Positions 1 through 5,895 of a DNA stretch of 5,895 bases are shown here, in pieces. The DNA comes from CAYWGR01 sp964458015 (lineage in GTDB: Bacteria; Planctomycetota; Planctomycetia; Pirellulales; Thermoguttaceae): contig CAYWGR010000246.1 of NCBI GenBank assembly GCA_964458015.1, forward strand, positions 1-5,895. Reading direction: 5' to 3'. The notes under the pieces are model-generated. The model saw only the letters and a list, made by a program, of their open reading frames with translations, had not been told where the DNA came from and searched no databases. Position 1 is the stretch's first letter. The number at the start of each line of letters is the position of its first letter. The position numbers were made by a program, and so were the translations under genes.

Positions 1-1580
1 CGAATCGCTTTCAACGCGGGTTCCGGATCCAGATTACGTTGCCGCGGCTCGATTTCCTGAACGATCACCAAGCGGTCCCGGTCGCCCACATCGACCGAAA
101 ACGCCGCACAATACCCCGCCCGAAAGGCCGGATGGGTCCGATCGACCGAACGCTCGATATCTTCGGGATAGAAGTTACGGCCTCGAATGATGATGACGTC
201 CTTGAGCCGGCCGGTCACGTAAAGCTGGCCGTCCCGTAAAAATCCAAGATCGCCGGTCCGCAGGAAGGGGCCTTCGCCCGTGTCGGCCAAACGGCCGTCA
301 AAGGCGGTTGTCGTGGCCTCGGGCCGTTTGTAGTATCCGCTCGAAACGCTTGCTCCCTGGACCCAAATCTCGCCGACTTCGCCGTCTTTACATGCCAATT
401 GTGTTTCAGGGTCGGCAATAACGACCTTCTGGCCGTTCATGCAACGCCCGCAACCCACCAAAGTGCGAGTTTCGGCCGTTCCGGCATTGTCGTTCGACAC
501 TTCCTCGACCTGGTTTCGGCTCAGTGCCTCGGCTCGCACGCGCAGAATGCTGGGATTCGTCTGACGCGGGCCGCCGGAAACCATCAACGTGGCTTCGGCC
601 AAGCCATAACAGGGGAAAAACGCCTCACGGCGGAATCCGCACGACGCAAATGTTTCGGCAAACCGATTGATCGTTTCGGCCCGGATACGCTCGGCGCCCG
701 TAAAAGCCACCTTCCAATGGCTCAGATCCAGATTGGCTCGCTCTTCCGCCGAAATTTTGCGGACGCAAAGGTCATAGGCGAAATCCGGCCCTCCGCTGAC
801 GGTTGCATGAAGCCGGGAAATCGTTTCCAGCCATAGGGCCGGCCGTTGCAGGAAAGCCGCGGGCGCCAACAGGGTACATGGCCCGCCGCAATATACCGGC
901 TGCAACACCCCGCCGATCAAGCCCATGTCGTGATACAAGGGCAGCCAAAATACGCCGTGGCCATCCGGCGTATTGTCGAACGCCTCTTGGATCAAGGCGC
1001 CATTTTCCATCAAATTACCGTGGGTCAACACCACTCCCTTGGGAGAGGATGTAGAGCCCGATGTGTATTGCAAAAAGGCAGTCTGACTGCCATCGACTTT
1101 CGGATCGCGCCACAAACGGCCCCGATCGTTCACCACATGGTCGATCGAGACCCAGGGACGCTCGGTCAGCCGTGACATTTTGGCATAGGATTGCTCGGCC
1201 ACCCGGCGATGGGCCGACGTGCTGAGAATCAACGACGGGTCGGAAGCCTCGAAGATCGCTTCGACCGAGGATGTCATGCGATTGCGGCCGGGCGGCGCCG
1301 CCGGCACCGCGACGATGCCGGCATACAGGCATCCAAAAAACGCCGTTATAAAATCCAACCCCGGCGGAAACAATAAGAGCGCACGTTCCCCTCGCTCGGC
1401 AAGCGTTTGAAGTTCGCCGCCGATCGCCATCGCACGCTCGTGCAGATCACGATAGGTCATGCCATGATCACTTCCGCCATGACCGGATATAAACTGGAAG
1501 GCCTGCTTGTCCCCCGTTTCAGATGCGCGCATCTGTAGGAGATCAACCAGGGTAGCTCTCGTGAAACGCTGCGGCAACAT
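1..1580 (-). CDS. Fatty acyl-AMP ligase (FAAL)-type adenylating enzyme, C-terminus beyond window
   Basis: Members of this family activate a fatty acid with ATP to an acyl-adenylate and pass it to an acyl carrier protein for polyketide, lipopeptide or lipid synthesis, instead of to CoA. The window holds 526 codons plus two bases, open to the left edge. Motifs seen: P-loop core YTSGSTSSPKGV (residues 172-183), LPLYHDMGLIGG (213-224), YGLAEAT (325-331), RTGDLGF (441-447) and GRLKDVIIIRGRNFYPEDIE (457-476). The RGRNxYPxDIE hinge and the GAERIRAET/FxxCGFRxEAFFPCYGLAEAT block are FAAL-like rather than acyl-CoA-synthetase-like. Residues 340-375 are where the FAAL-specific insertion should lie. The A10 lysine would lie past the edge. 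ATG at 1580 is chosen because an in-frame TGA sits seven codons upstream and the N-terminus fits the family; its Shine-Dalgarno is poor (GAGAG, 12 bases away). It could be free-standing or the loading domain of a larger multidomain enzyme; the window cannot tell. Confidence 0.93.
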   Translation of the reverse strand, partial: MLPQRFTRATLVDLLQMRASETGDKQAFQFISGHGGSDHGMTYRDLHERAMAIGGELQTLAERGERALLLFPPGLDFITAFFGCLYAGIVAVPAAPPGRNRMTSSVEAIFEASDPSLILSTSAHRRVAEQSYAKMSRLTERPWVSIDHVVNDRGRLWRDPKVDGSQTAFLQYTSGSTSSPKGVVLTHGNLMENGALIQEAFDNTPDGHGVFWLPLYHDMGLIGGVLQPVYCGGPCTLLAPAAFLQRPALWLETISRLHATVSGGPDFAYDLCVRKISAEERANLDLSHWKVAFTGAERIRAETINRFAETFASCGFRREAFFPCYGLAEATLMVSGGPRQTNPSILRVRAEALSRNQVEEVSNDNAGTAETRTLVGCGRCMNGQKVVIADPETQLACKDGEVGEIWVQGASVSSGYYKRPEATTTAFDGRLADTGEGPFLRTGDLGFLRDGQLYVTGRLKDVIIIRGRNFYPEDIERSVDRTHPAFRAGYCAAFSVDVGDRDRLVIVQEIEPRQRNLDPEPALKAI

Positions 1581-1630
1581 GGTTGGCTGGTTCTCTCGTC
1601 ACAAAGCGTCGGGACCAAAAAAAACATACG

Positions 1631-1668
1631 GGCTATTCCTTAGCCAATCTCGTCGCATTCCGTGCGAC
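1631..1668 (-). promoter_or_regulatory. Twin GGA-loop hairpins in the FAAL leader (candidate CsrA/RsmA site pair)
   Basis: Two perfect small inverted repeats lie side by side. The first in minus-strand order (1668-1652) has a 6-bp stem GTCGCA/TGCGAC with loop CGGAA. The second (1645-1631) has a 5-bp stem GGCTA/TAGCC with loop AGGAA. Both read A-N-GGA-A-T with an A-T loop-closing pair, which matches the ANGGA-in-a-loop pattern known for the translational regulator CsrA/RsmA. The two GGA triplets start 22 bases apart, lying 81 and 59 bases before the FAAL start codon. They could instead be DNA operators, because the first one abuts a TATAAT box at 1670-1675. The hairpins are directly visible; the regulatory role is inference. 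Confidence 0.4.
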
Positions 1669-1669
1669 T

Positions 1670-1691
1670 ATTATAAACATTATCGGTTCAA
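1670..1691 (-). promoter_or_regulatory. Candidate -10 box TATAAT upstream of FAAL gene
   Basis: A perfect TATAAT on the minus strand lies at 1675-1670. TTGAAC at 1691-1686 is only 10 bases from it, too close for a normal sigma-70 pair, and no better -35 is seen at 16-18 bases. A TG lies one base off the extended -10 position. If used, transcription would start near 1663, inside the first GGA hairpin, giving a leader of about 83 bases. Weak support. Confidence 0.25.
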
Positions 1692-1815
1692 GATGAGAAG
1701 TACTGCTGCGGAAATGAATAGCCTGGGCAACATGGGGGGCGGGTGGGCGATGTGGAGAAATATTAACGACAGAAAAGAAAAAACTAAATAAAAAAGAAAT
1801 TAAAATCCCTTGACT

Positions 1816-1844
1816 ATTCTTCCCCTTCACTCGTCTATTCTCAA
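1816..1844 (-). promoter_or_regulatory. Candidate sigma-70-type promoter for FAAL gene, upstream position
   Basis: On the minus strand TTGAGA (1844-1839, five of six consensus bases) is followed after exactly 17 bases by AAGAAT (1821-1816, four of six). It lies just after the U-tract of the upstream gene's terminator, where a promoter for the next gene is expected. Its leader would be about 230 bases and would contain both GGA hairpins at 1631-1668 in full. The intervening DNA (about 1780-1805) is AT-rich. Confidence 0.3.
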
Positions 1845-1848
1845 GAAC

Positions 1849-1898
1849 AAAAAAAGCACCCACACTACCGCATTTAACATTGGCGGTAATGTGGGCGC
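1849..1898 (-). terminator. Rho-independent terminator of the membrane-protein gene
   Basis: Two 16-base arms (1883-1898 and 1856-1871) enclose an 11-base loop. In minus-strand RNA the arms pair along all 16 positions, 14 Watson-Crick and 2 G-U, and are followed at once by seven U residues (1855-1849). On the plus strand the same two positions become A-C mismatches and there is no T-run, so the terminator is directional. It begins about 25 bases after the stop codon at 1924-1926, and separates this gene from the FAAL gene. Confidence 0.88.
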
Positions 1899-1923
1899 TG
1901 TAGGTAATCTTCCTGCGTTGGTA

Positions 1924-4900
1924 CTAACGCCAGCTTAAGACCCGGAAGATACCCTCCCGGCGTGTAATTTTATCCGGCAACGTGAGCAATCGGTCGCGGT
2001 AGATGCTCAGGAAGATGCCGGTTCCGAAAATTATCGCGCCGACAATGATTGCCCAGATCGATACGATTGAGACGTTTTCTGGCATGTTAATATAGAGCAC
2101 AAGCGTAATTAGGAAAATCGTCAGCATACTGGCTCCGGTCATCGTCGTGGAGCGAAGCTGGAGTATAAAACCTGTCAAAAGCAGCAAGATACTAACAATG
2201 AGCATGCCTAGTTCATTCAGCGTCGAAAATTCCGGCGTTGGTTGGAATCGGTGGATCAAGACTGCAATCGTCAACGGTACTCCCATCAACAGGCTCCCGA
2301 ACAAAAGGCTGAAACTGACCAAATCGCTCTGCTGATCCTGTTCACGATGCCAACCGATATGGCCGATCACCAACAGGGCTAAGCCGACCACGATGGAAAA
2401 GATTTCCAGCTTATCCCAAAGTGACAGGGTGCTGAGGAAGTGCAGGGTGATAAAGGTCAAAGCTGCTTCTGTAATGGCCATCGTGATGTACCACCGCCGC
2501 CAAGCCTCTTGGCGAACCAGCCAGGCCGCCAGCAGGCTTAGCACCGTCAGCGACACCAACAAACCGACCAACGACCAGTGGATGGCGCCGGGATGCGAGC
2601 CCAAGCGGCTCAGTGTAATGAGTGCTGCGGCCACAAACGACAGCGACATCAACGCATTGGCACATTGGAACGCCGCCTCGACCAAACCGGTCCATTCCAG
2701 CATCGCCAAACGGTAGCCGATCAACAACCCAAAACCCAGTAGGGCGAAAATGAGCGTGTAGTCTTCGGCTGCAAAGTTATAATAATAAAGCACTTCGCAA
2801 ATCGCGCCGCAGGCCGACGCCGTGCCCAGATAGATATTGAAGCCTTGTTTGCGGAATGCGGCTGCTAGGGCATAGAAAATCGCCGCCTCGGCAAAGAATG
2901 CCGCCAGCAACAGATTGAGCCGCTCGCCCGAGATCGGGTAGACGTGCTGGGGCGTCAGGTGCAACGAGGCTCCGATCACGGCCGCAATCATCACGCCCGT
3001 TGCCGAATGGGCAACCCATGCCAGCGGGTTTTCTTGGCTGTGTCCCCGATAGATCCGCGAGCCGATGATATAAAAGATCGGGGCAATCATCATCAACGGG
3101 GCCATTTCGTCCCATGTCTTGATGCCCAACACCGACAACAGCCCCGCCAGTCCCATCAACGTGGCGGCGCCTGCCCCGAAAAAGTAGGTCGATGACAGCC
3201 ACGCCAATGAATGGCGATAGCAATGGGCGCCGACGCGGCAGGAAAAGGCCGTCACAAACATGGCTGCTACATACAACCATGTTACTACATAGAATTCACC
3301 ATTCGATAAGTGCCACAGTTCGTTCAGCGGCCGATAGGTTGCCCGAAGATGAAGCACCAATCCCAGCAACACGGGTATGGTGCAAAGGAACAAGCCCAGG
3401 GGCTGCCCTGCGCGAGACAATGACAGTGTCGCCCGGCCCAGACCGTTCGGCTTTCCTTCTCCGTCGGATGTTATCTTGCCATTCAGCCATCCTGGCTGGA
3501 GCAGATTTGCCGCCAAGCCTGTCAGAGCCAAGGCCAGAATCGCCGCCTCGGCCGTCACATGCAATGCTACCAACTCGATCACGAGCATTTCGGCCCAAAG
3601 CAGTGTGAAAACCGCCATGTAGACATACACGCCGATGCGACGAACGACGATATCGGAATAAAAGTAGGCATAGCTTCCGGCCAATACCAAGGCCAAGGCT
3701 AAAAACTGTCCCCAACGCTCGGTCACGATGACCGCCGGGTCAAGATGCCAACTTTGGTACATCGGCTTGAACAACGGCTGATAAAGCCAGTCGCCTGCCA
3801 CTTGGGCGATCAAAACCAGCAGCAGACCGGCTGCCATCAGGACATGGCCCGAGTGGAAGAACGCCAATCCGAACCGTCGCCGCGAGAAAGGGCTTTCTAT
3901 CTCGGGAAATGCCCGCTCGACATGGATCGAGAGCAGTCCCAAAACGACTAAGAGCGTTGCCGGCGAGGCGATTTCCCAGAAGCGGCCCATATCGGCCAGC
4001 ATGAGCAGCCCCGTCAGGGCAATGCCGCCGTTGAAAACGTAAACGAATAGGTGGTCGCGCAGCAGCAACGCCGAGGCGAGATAAATCACGCAGCAAACCA
4101 ATGCCGCTAACCAGAGATGCCCTTCCAGGGTAATCAAATCATAGGAATGGTAGAACCAAAGGTTCAATGGCATCACCAAACTAGCCAGCAACGTAATGGC
4201 GCGGCCGGCCGTCTGATAGCGCGAAAAGCGGATCATAGCCCAGCCGCCGCCCAAAACGGCCGCATTGCCGATGCCCAAAGCCACGGCCACGATCAAGGGA
4301 TTGTCGAAAATTCCCAAAGTGGCCAGCCAAATCACCAACCCGATGATAAAGATGGTGCCGCCGAGCCCCAAAAACCATTGGATCGAGTGTGGGTCGAGGA
4401 TGATTTCCCAAAGCGGACGCCGCAGTTTGGCTTTCACCTTGGTGTCAAGACTTGCCAGGATGGACGCCATGCCCGATTCCTTACCGGCGCTATCGGTCTT
4501 TTTGGTGCTGTTGGCCCCCGAACCGGCCCCGTTGTCGACCGCTTCCGCCATAATTGGGGCTACGCTTACTCGCTGTTGCTGCAACCGAACGCGCAAGGCC
4601 GCAATCCGCGATTTCGCTTCGTTCATGCAGGCATGTGCCTGAACCAAGGGCAACCGGCCGTCGTCGCAATGCGCTTTAATTTGATGACAAATAAATGTCC
4701 ACGCTTGCAGATGATGCACCGGCGCTTGGTTGACCGGCACGCCGCAACCGGAGCAGTTTTGTTGCACTGAATCGATCCGGGCTCCGCAATTCCAACATTC
4801 CGAGGCGAAAAGTGCCGCCGTGCCCATCGGCAAGGGTTGGCCTTCCTTTGCCTGCGCGAGAAGGCTCGCGCGTTGTTGCTTGTCAAAATCGGCGATTGAC

Positions 4901-5085
4901 TGTGCAGGGCCGGCTCCAATCAGTTGATCTTTCGCCCACCGATCGAATTGTTGCCGGGCGAAATTGGCCGCCCGAATCAACGCCTGCCACTTGCCTGATG
5001 CTTGACAGGCAGGGCAATCCGACTGTCCTGCCGCCAACAACTGACCGCACACCGCACATTGCGTGCCCTGGGATTCATCGGACAT
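1924..5085 (-). CDS. Large multi-pass membrane protein with two N-terminal zinc ribbons, function unknown
   Basis: This intact 1053-residue protein has no function I can name. The N-terminus carries two four-cysteine knuckle pairs: CAVC/CPAC (Cys10, 13, 24, 27) and CWNC/CSGC (Cys97, 100, 111, 114), each typical of a small zinc ribbon. Residues 120-175 add further Cys and His, and 180-205 form a Gly/Ser/Lys/Asp-rich linker. After an aromatic-basic stretch (about 218-238) come roughly 24-26 hydrophobic segments, from about 238-258 to 1006-1027, with short loops. A longer polar loop lies at 530-560. There is no signal peptide, so the ribbons are probably cytoplasmic, with the rest in the inner membrane. 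No transporter, peptidase, glycosyltransferase or kinase motif is visible. It recalls large planctomycete hypothetical membrane proteins (from memory, unverified). It is a single-gene unit by its terminator and start. ATG 5085 is supported by GGAGGA eight bases upstream. Confidence 0.93.
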   Translation of the reverse strand: MSDESQGTQCAVCGQLLAAGQSDCPACQASGKWQALIRAANFARQQFDRWAKDQLIGAGPAQSIADFDKQQRASLLAQAKEGQPLPMGTAALFASECWNCGARIDSVQQNCSGCGVPVNQAPVHHLQAWTFICHQIKAHCDDGRLPLVQAHACMNEAKSRIAALRVRLQQQRVSVAPIMAEAVDNGAGSGANSTKKTDSAGKESGMASILASLDTKVKAKLRRPLWEIILDPHSIQWFLGLGGTIFIIGLVIWLATLGIFDNPLIVAVALGIGNAAVLGGGWAMIRFSRYQTAGRAITLLASLVMPLNLWFYHSYDLITLEGHLWLAALVCCVIYLASALLLRDHLFVYVFNGGIALTGLLMLADMGRFWEIASPATLLVVLGLLSIHVERAFPEIESPFSRRRFGLAFFHSGHVLMAAGLLLVLIAQVAGDWLYQPLFKPMYQSWHLDPAVIVTERWGQFLALALVLAGSYAYFYSDIVVRRIGVYVYMAVFTLLWAEMLVIELVALHVTAEAAILALALTGLAANLLQPGWLNGKITSDGEGKPNGLGRATLSLSRAGQPLGLFLCTIPVLLGLVLHLRATYRPLNELWHLSNGEFYVVTWLYVAAMFVTAFSCRVGAHCYRHSLAWLSSTYFFGAGAATLMGLAGLLSVLGIKTWDEMAPLMMIAPIFYIIGSRIYRGHSQENPLAWVAHSATGVMIAAVIGASLHLTPQHVYPISGERLNLLLAAFFAEAAIFYALAAAFRKQGFNIYLGTASACGAICEVLYYYNFAAEDYTLIFALLGFGLLIGYRLAMLEWTGLVEAAFQCANALMSLSFVAAALITLSRLGSHPGAIHWSLVGLLVSLTVLSLLAAWLVRQEAWRRWYITMAITEAALTFITLHFLSTLSLWDKLEIFSIVVGLALLVIGHIGWHREQDQQSDLVSFSLLFGSLLMGVPLTIAVLIHRFQPTPEFSTLNELGMLIVSILLLLTGFILQLRSTTMTGASMLTIFLITLVLYINMPENVSIVSIWAIIVGAIIFGTGIFLSIYRDRLLTLPDKITRREGIFRVLSWR

Positions 5086-5093
5086 CTTGCGAC

Positions 5094-5099
5094 TCCTCC
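5094..5099 (-). promoter_or_regulatory. Strong Shine-Dalgarno for the membrane-protein gene
   Basis: GGAGGA on the minus strand lies eight bases before the ATG ending at 5085. It fixes the start codon and contrasts with the poor ribosome site of the FAAL gene. I find no convincing -35/-10 pair in the roughly 100 bases further upstream. Confidence 0.8.
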
Positions 5100-5166
5100 G
5101 GCTGAAAGATCGTTGAATTTTCGAGACGAATAGCTTGATGAGAGGTTGTGATTTTTTCGACCAAGC

Positions 5167-5188
5167 GTTGTTTTGCCAAAACGCAACG
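5167..5188. repeat. Imperfect inverted repeat upstream of the membrane-protein gene
   Basis: The arms CGTTG (5167-5171 region) and CAACG (5184-5188) enclose an inner GTTTT-GCC-AAAAC palindrome, so the whole forms a nested hairpin with a two-base CG bulge. It lies about 80-100 bases before the membrane-protein start codon, where an operator could sit. No T-run follows on either strand, so it is not a terminator. The role is unknown. Confidence 0.35.
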
Positions 5189-5462
5189 TCTCAGGAGAAC
5201 GATGACCACCCCGCCCATGACGTACTTATTTGGCCGAAATCACAGCCTCTGAGTTTACTGTTTTCAGTTTTCACACACCAGAGGGGATTGCTAGCATATC
5301 TCTCGTAGTAAACCTATTTGTGGAGCGATCCTTCCATCCATAGGGAACCTCTCCCTTACCCAAAGGCGAAATTGTATCCCAAGATATAACGCGCACATTC
5401 TCAAAGGCGGTCTCAAGCCTTTTCGCAAAGCAACAGGGCCTGACAAAAACATGGCAAATAGA

Positions 5463-5522
5463 GTCATCCTGAGTGAAGCGAAGGATCTTGCCGGAATCCC
5501 GGGTGATTCTTCTCAAAATGAC
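5463..5522. repeat. Interspersed palindromic repeat element (GTCAT-CCTGAG...GATC type)
   Basis: The unit starts GTCATCCTGAGTGAAGCGAA and ends TTCTCAAAATGAC. Its outer ends are inverted copies, GTCATnnTGAG against its reverse complement, followed by AAGGATC/GATTCTT inner arms and a CCGGAATCCCGGG centre. The left arm has a few extra bases, so the hairpin is asymmetric. From memory, GTCATYCTGAG-CGAAGCGAAGRATC palindromes are scattered between genes of many bacteria, and their spurious translations contain strings like ILRFTQDD, as seen here on the minus strand. This is probably a small non-autonomous mobile or REP-like element; it has no coding capacity. Confidence 0.7.
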
Positions 5523-5570
5523 GGAACAGCCAAGAAAAATTACACCATCCGAGTAGAAGCAATACCCAGC

Positions 5571-5610
5571 CGCCACCCCCCCTCGTGGCGAGGTGTGTTG
5601 CACACTTTTT
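5571..5610 (+). repeat. Cluster of short overlapping hairpins ending in a T-run, weak terminator-like
   Basis: Three small hairpins overlap: CGCCAC/GTGGCG (5571-5576 with 5585-5590), CCTCG/CGAGG (5581-5585 with 5589-5593), and GTGTG-TTG-CACAC (5593-5605) followed by five T residues (5606-5610). The last could be a weak plus-strand terminator, but no plus-strand gene precedes it. The seven-C run in the first loop is notable. Confidence 0.25.
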
Positions 5611-5733
5611 ACTGCCGACATCCCGAATGATCTCTATCCCACTGCAATCGCGGCCGTTCTATCCGAGTTTGATGGCCGATTGGCTGCTAGCTGCGGCGGG
5701 CATAAGCGGTTGTAGGACGCAACAAGAGACGGG

Positions 5734-5762
5734 TTGACGTCACACGCTGGGATGGATATCCT
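5734..5762 (+). promoter_or_regulatory. Promoter of the tRNA-Pro gene
   Basis: TTGACG (5734-5739, five of six consensus bases) is separated by exactly 17 bases from TATCCT (5757-5762, four of six). The predicted start near 5769 would give a precursor with a 5' leader of about 79 bases before the tRNA at 5848. The -10 overlaps the 8-bp palindrome GGATATCC. Position and orientation fit the tRNA well. Confidence 0.5.
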
Positions 5763-5788
5763 GGATAACTTCCGAATACGTCGCAGAT

Positions 5789-5821
5789 CTTCCAACGATT
5801 AGTAGCGTTTCCTGTTGGAAG
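5789..5821 (+). repeat. Perfect 8-bp inverted repeat in the tRNA leader
   Basis: CTTCCAAC (5789-5796) and GTTGGAAG (5814-5821) are exact inverted copies with a 17-base spacer. They end 26 bases before the tRNA. In the precursor RNA this would be a stem-loop upstream of the RNase P cleavage site. No T-run follows, so it is not a terminator. A processing or protein-binding role is only inference. Confidence 0.45.
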
Positions 5822-5847
5822 TAAGAATCCCGATATCTTCGACGCCT

Positions 5848-5895
5848 CGGGGCGTAGCTCAGCCTGGCTAGAGCGCTTGGTTCGGGACCAAGAGG
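5848..5895 (+). tRNA. tRNA-Pro (anticodon CGG), 3' part beyond window
   Basis: The first 48 bases of the tRNA are present. The 5' acceptor strand is CGGGGCG (5848-5854), followed by U8 and A9, D-stem GCTC/GAGC (5857-5860 with 5871-5874), and anticodon stem CTTGG/CCAAG (5876-5880 with 5888-5892). The seven-base loop TTCGGGA places CGG at 34-36 (5883-5885), reading CCG proline codons. C at position 1 agrees with bacterial proline tRNAs, which carry C1-G72. The T-arm, the 3' acceptor strand and the CCA status lie outside the window. Confidence 0.95.

Larger units (their letters stand above)
5100..5733. other. Non-coding stretch without a supportable gene
   Basis: This spacer separates the minus-strand membrane-protein gene from the plus-strand tRNA. 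A 116-codon minus-strand open frame (5271-5621) is discounted: it lacks a ribosome site, is compositionally odd, and runs through the interspersed repeat at 5463-5522. What can be seen is an inverted repeat (5167-5188), the repeat element, and a small hairpin cluster (5571-5610). The remainder shows nothing I recognise. It could include decayed sequence. Confidence 0.6.

Noticed and set aside
399..836. 145-codon plus-strand open frame
   Set aside because: It is antisense to the FAAL coding region, which has continuous family motifs on the minus strand.
1448..1627. Leader ATG at 1627 on the minus strand followed by eight T residues, opening a frame that overlaps the FAAL start
   Set aside because: The frame differs from the FAAL frame and the peptide looks random; slippage on the T-run could not join it to the FAAL frame without meeting the TGA seven codons upstream of the FAAL ATG.
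1507..1863. Small open frames on both strands in the spacer (1507-1791 plus; 1633-1863 minus)
   Set aside because: They cover the FAAL start, regulatory hairpins and the terminator, have low-complexity or AT-rich composition and show no ribosome site or domain.
4117..4770. 217-codon plus-strand open frame
   Set aside because: It lies wholly antisense to the membrane-protein gene, whose zinc ribbons and membrane helices show that the minus strand is the coding one.
5202..5252. 16-codon plus-strand mini-ORF preceded by AGGAG (5193-5197)
   Set aside because: The spacing to ATG is only four bases, the peptide is unremarkable and chance occurrence is likely; conservation would be needed to support it.
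5246..5284. CCTCTG/CAGAGG inverted repeat
   Set aside because: It has six-base arms with a 27-base spacer, which is expected by chance.
5271..5621. 116-codon minus-strand open frame
   Set aside because: It crosses the palindromic repeat and reads its known artefact-type peptide (ILRFTQDD), has no convincing ribosome site and shows no domain.
1..5895. CRISPR array, insertion sequence or phage integration
   Set aside because: No regularly spaced direct repeats, transposase or integrase reading frame is visible. The tRNA 3' end, a common integration site, is outside the window.

Overview
The window looks like a chromosomal piece of a moderately GC-rich, Gram-negative-like bacterium. I lean towards Planctomycetota, from the mix of a fatty acyl-AMP ligase, a very large zinc-ribbon membrane protein of a kind I associate with that phylum, long intergenic stretches and a dispersed palindromic repeat. 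This is an inference without any database search.

Layout. Bases 1-1580 (minus strand) hold the first 526 codons of a fatty acyl-AMP ligase (FAAL)-type adenylating enzyme; the 3' part runs off the left edge. Bases 1581-1923 are a regulatory spacer. It contains a strong minus-strand intrinsic terminator for the upstream gene (1849-1898), two weak candidate promoters for the FAAL gene, and a pair of adjacent small hairpins (1631-1668), each exposing GGA in its loop, which resembles a CsrA/RsmA binding site pair. Bases 1924-5085 (minus strand) hold one intact 1053-residue protein with two N-terminal four-cysteine zinc ribbons and about 24-26 predicted membrane helices; its function is unknown. 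It has a strong Shine-Dalgarno sequence.

Bases 5100-5847 carry no gene I can support. They contain an inverted repeat near the membrane-protein gene, a roughly 60-bp interspersed palindromic repeat (5463-5522), a small hairpin cluster (5571-5610), and a good promoter (5734-5762) and leader hairpin (5789-5821) belonging to the tRNA. The window ends inside a plus-strand tRNA-Pro with anticodon CGG (5848 onward).

How the parts relate. The two protein genes run in the same direction, but the terminator between them argues for separate transcription units. Nothing in the sequence links the membrane protein to lipid or polyketide metabolism beyond adjacency. The points most worth following up are the twin GGA-loop hairpins before the FAAL gene, the unknown zinc-ribbon membrane protein, and whatever the FAAL is joined to beyond the left edge.
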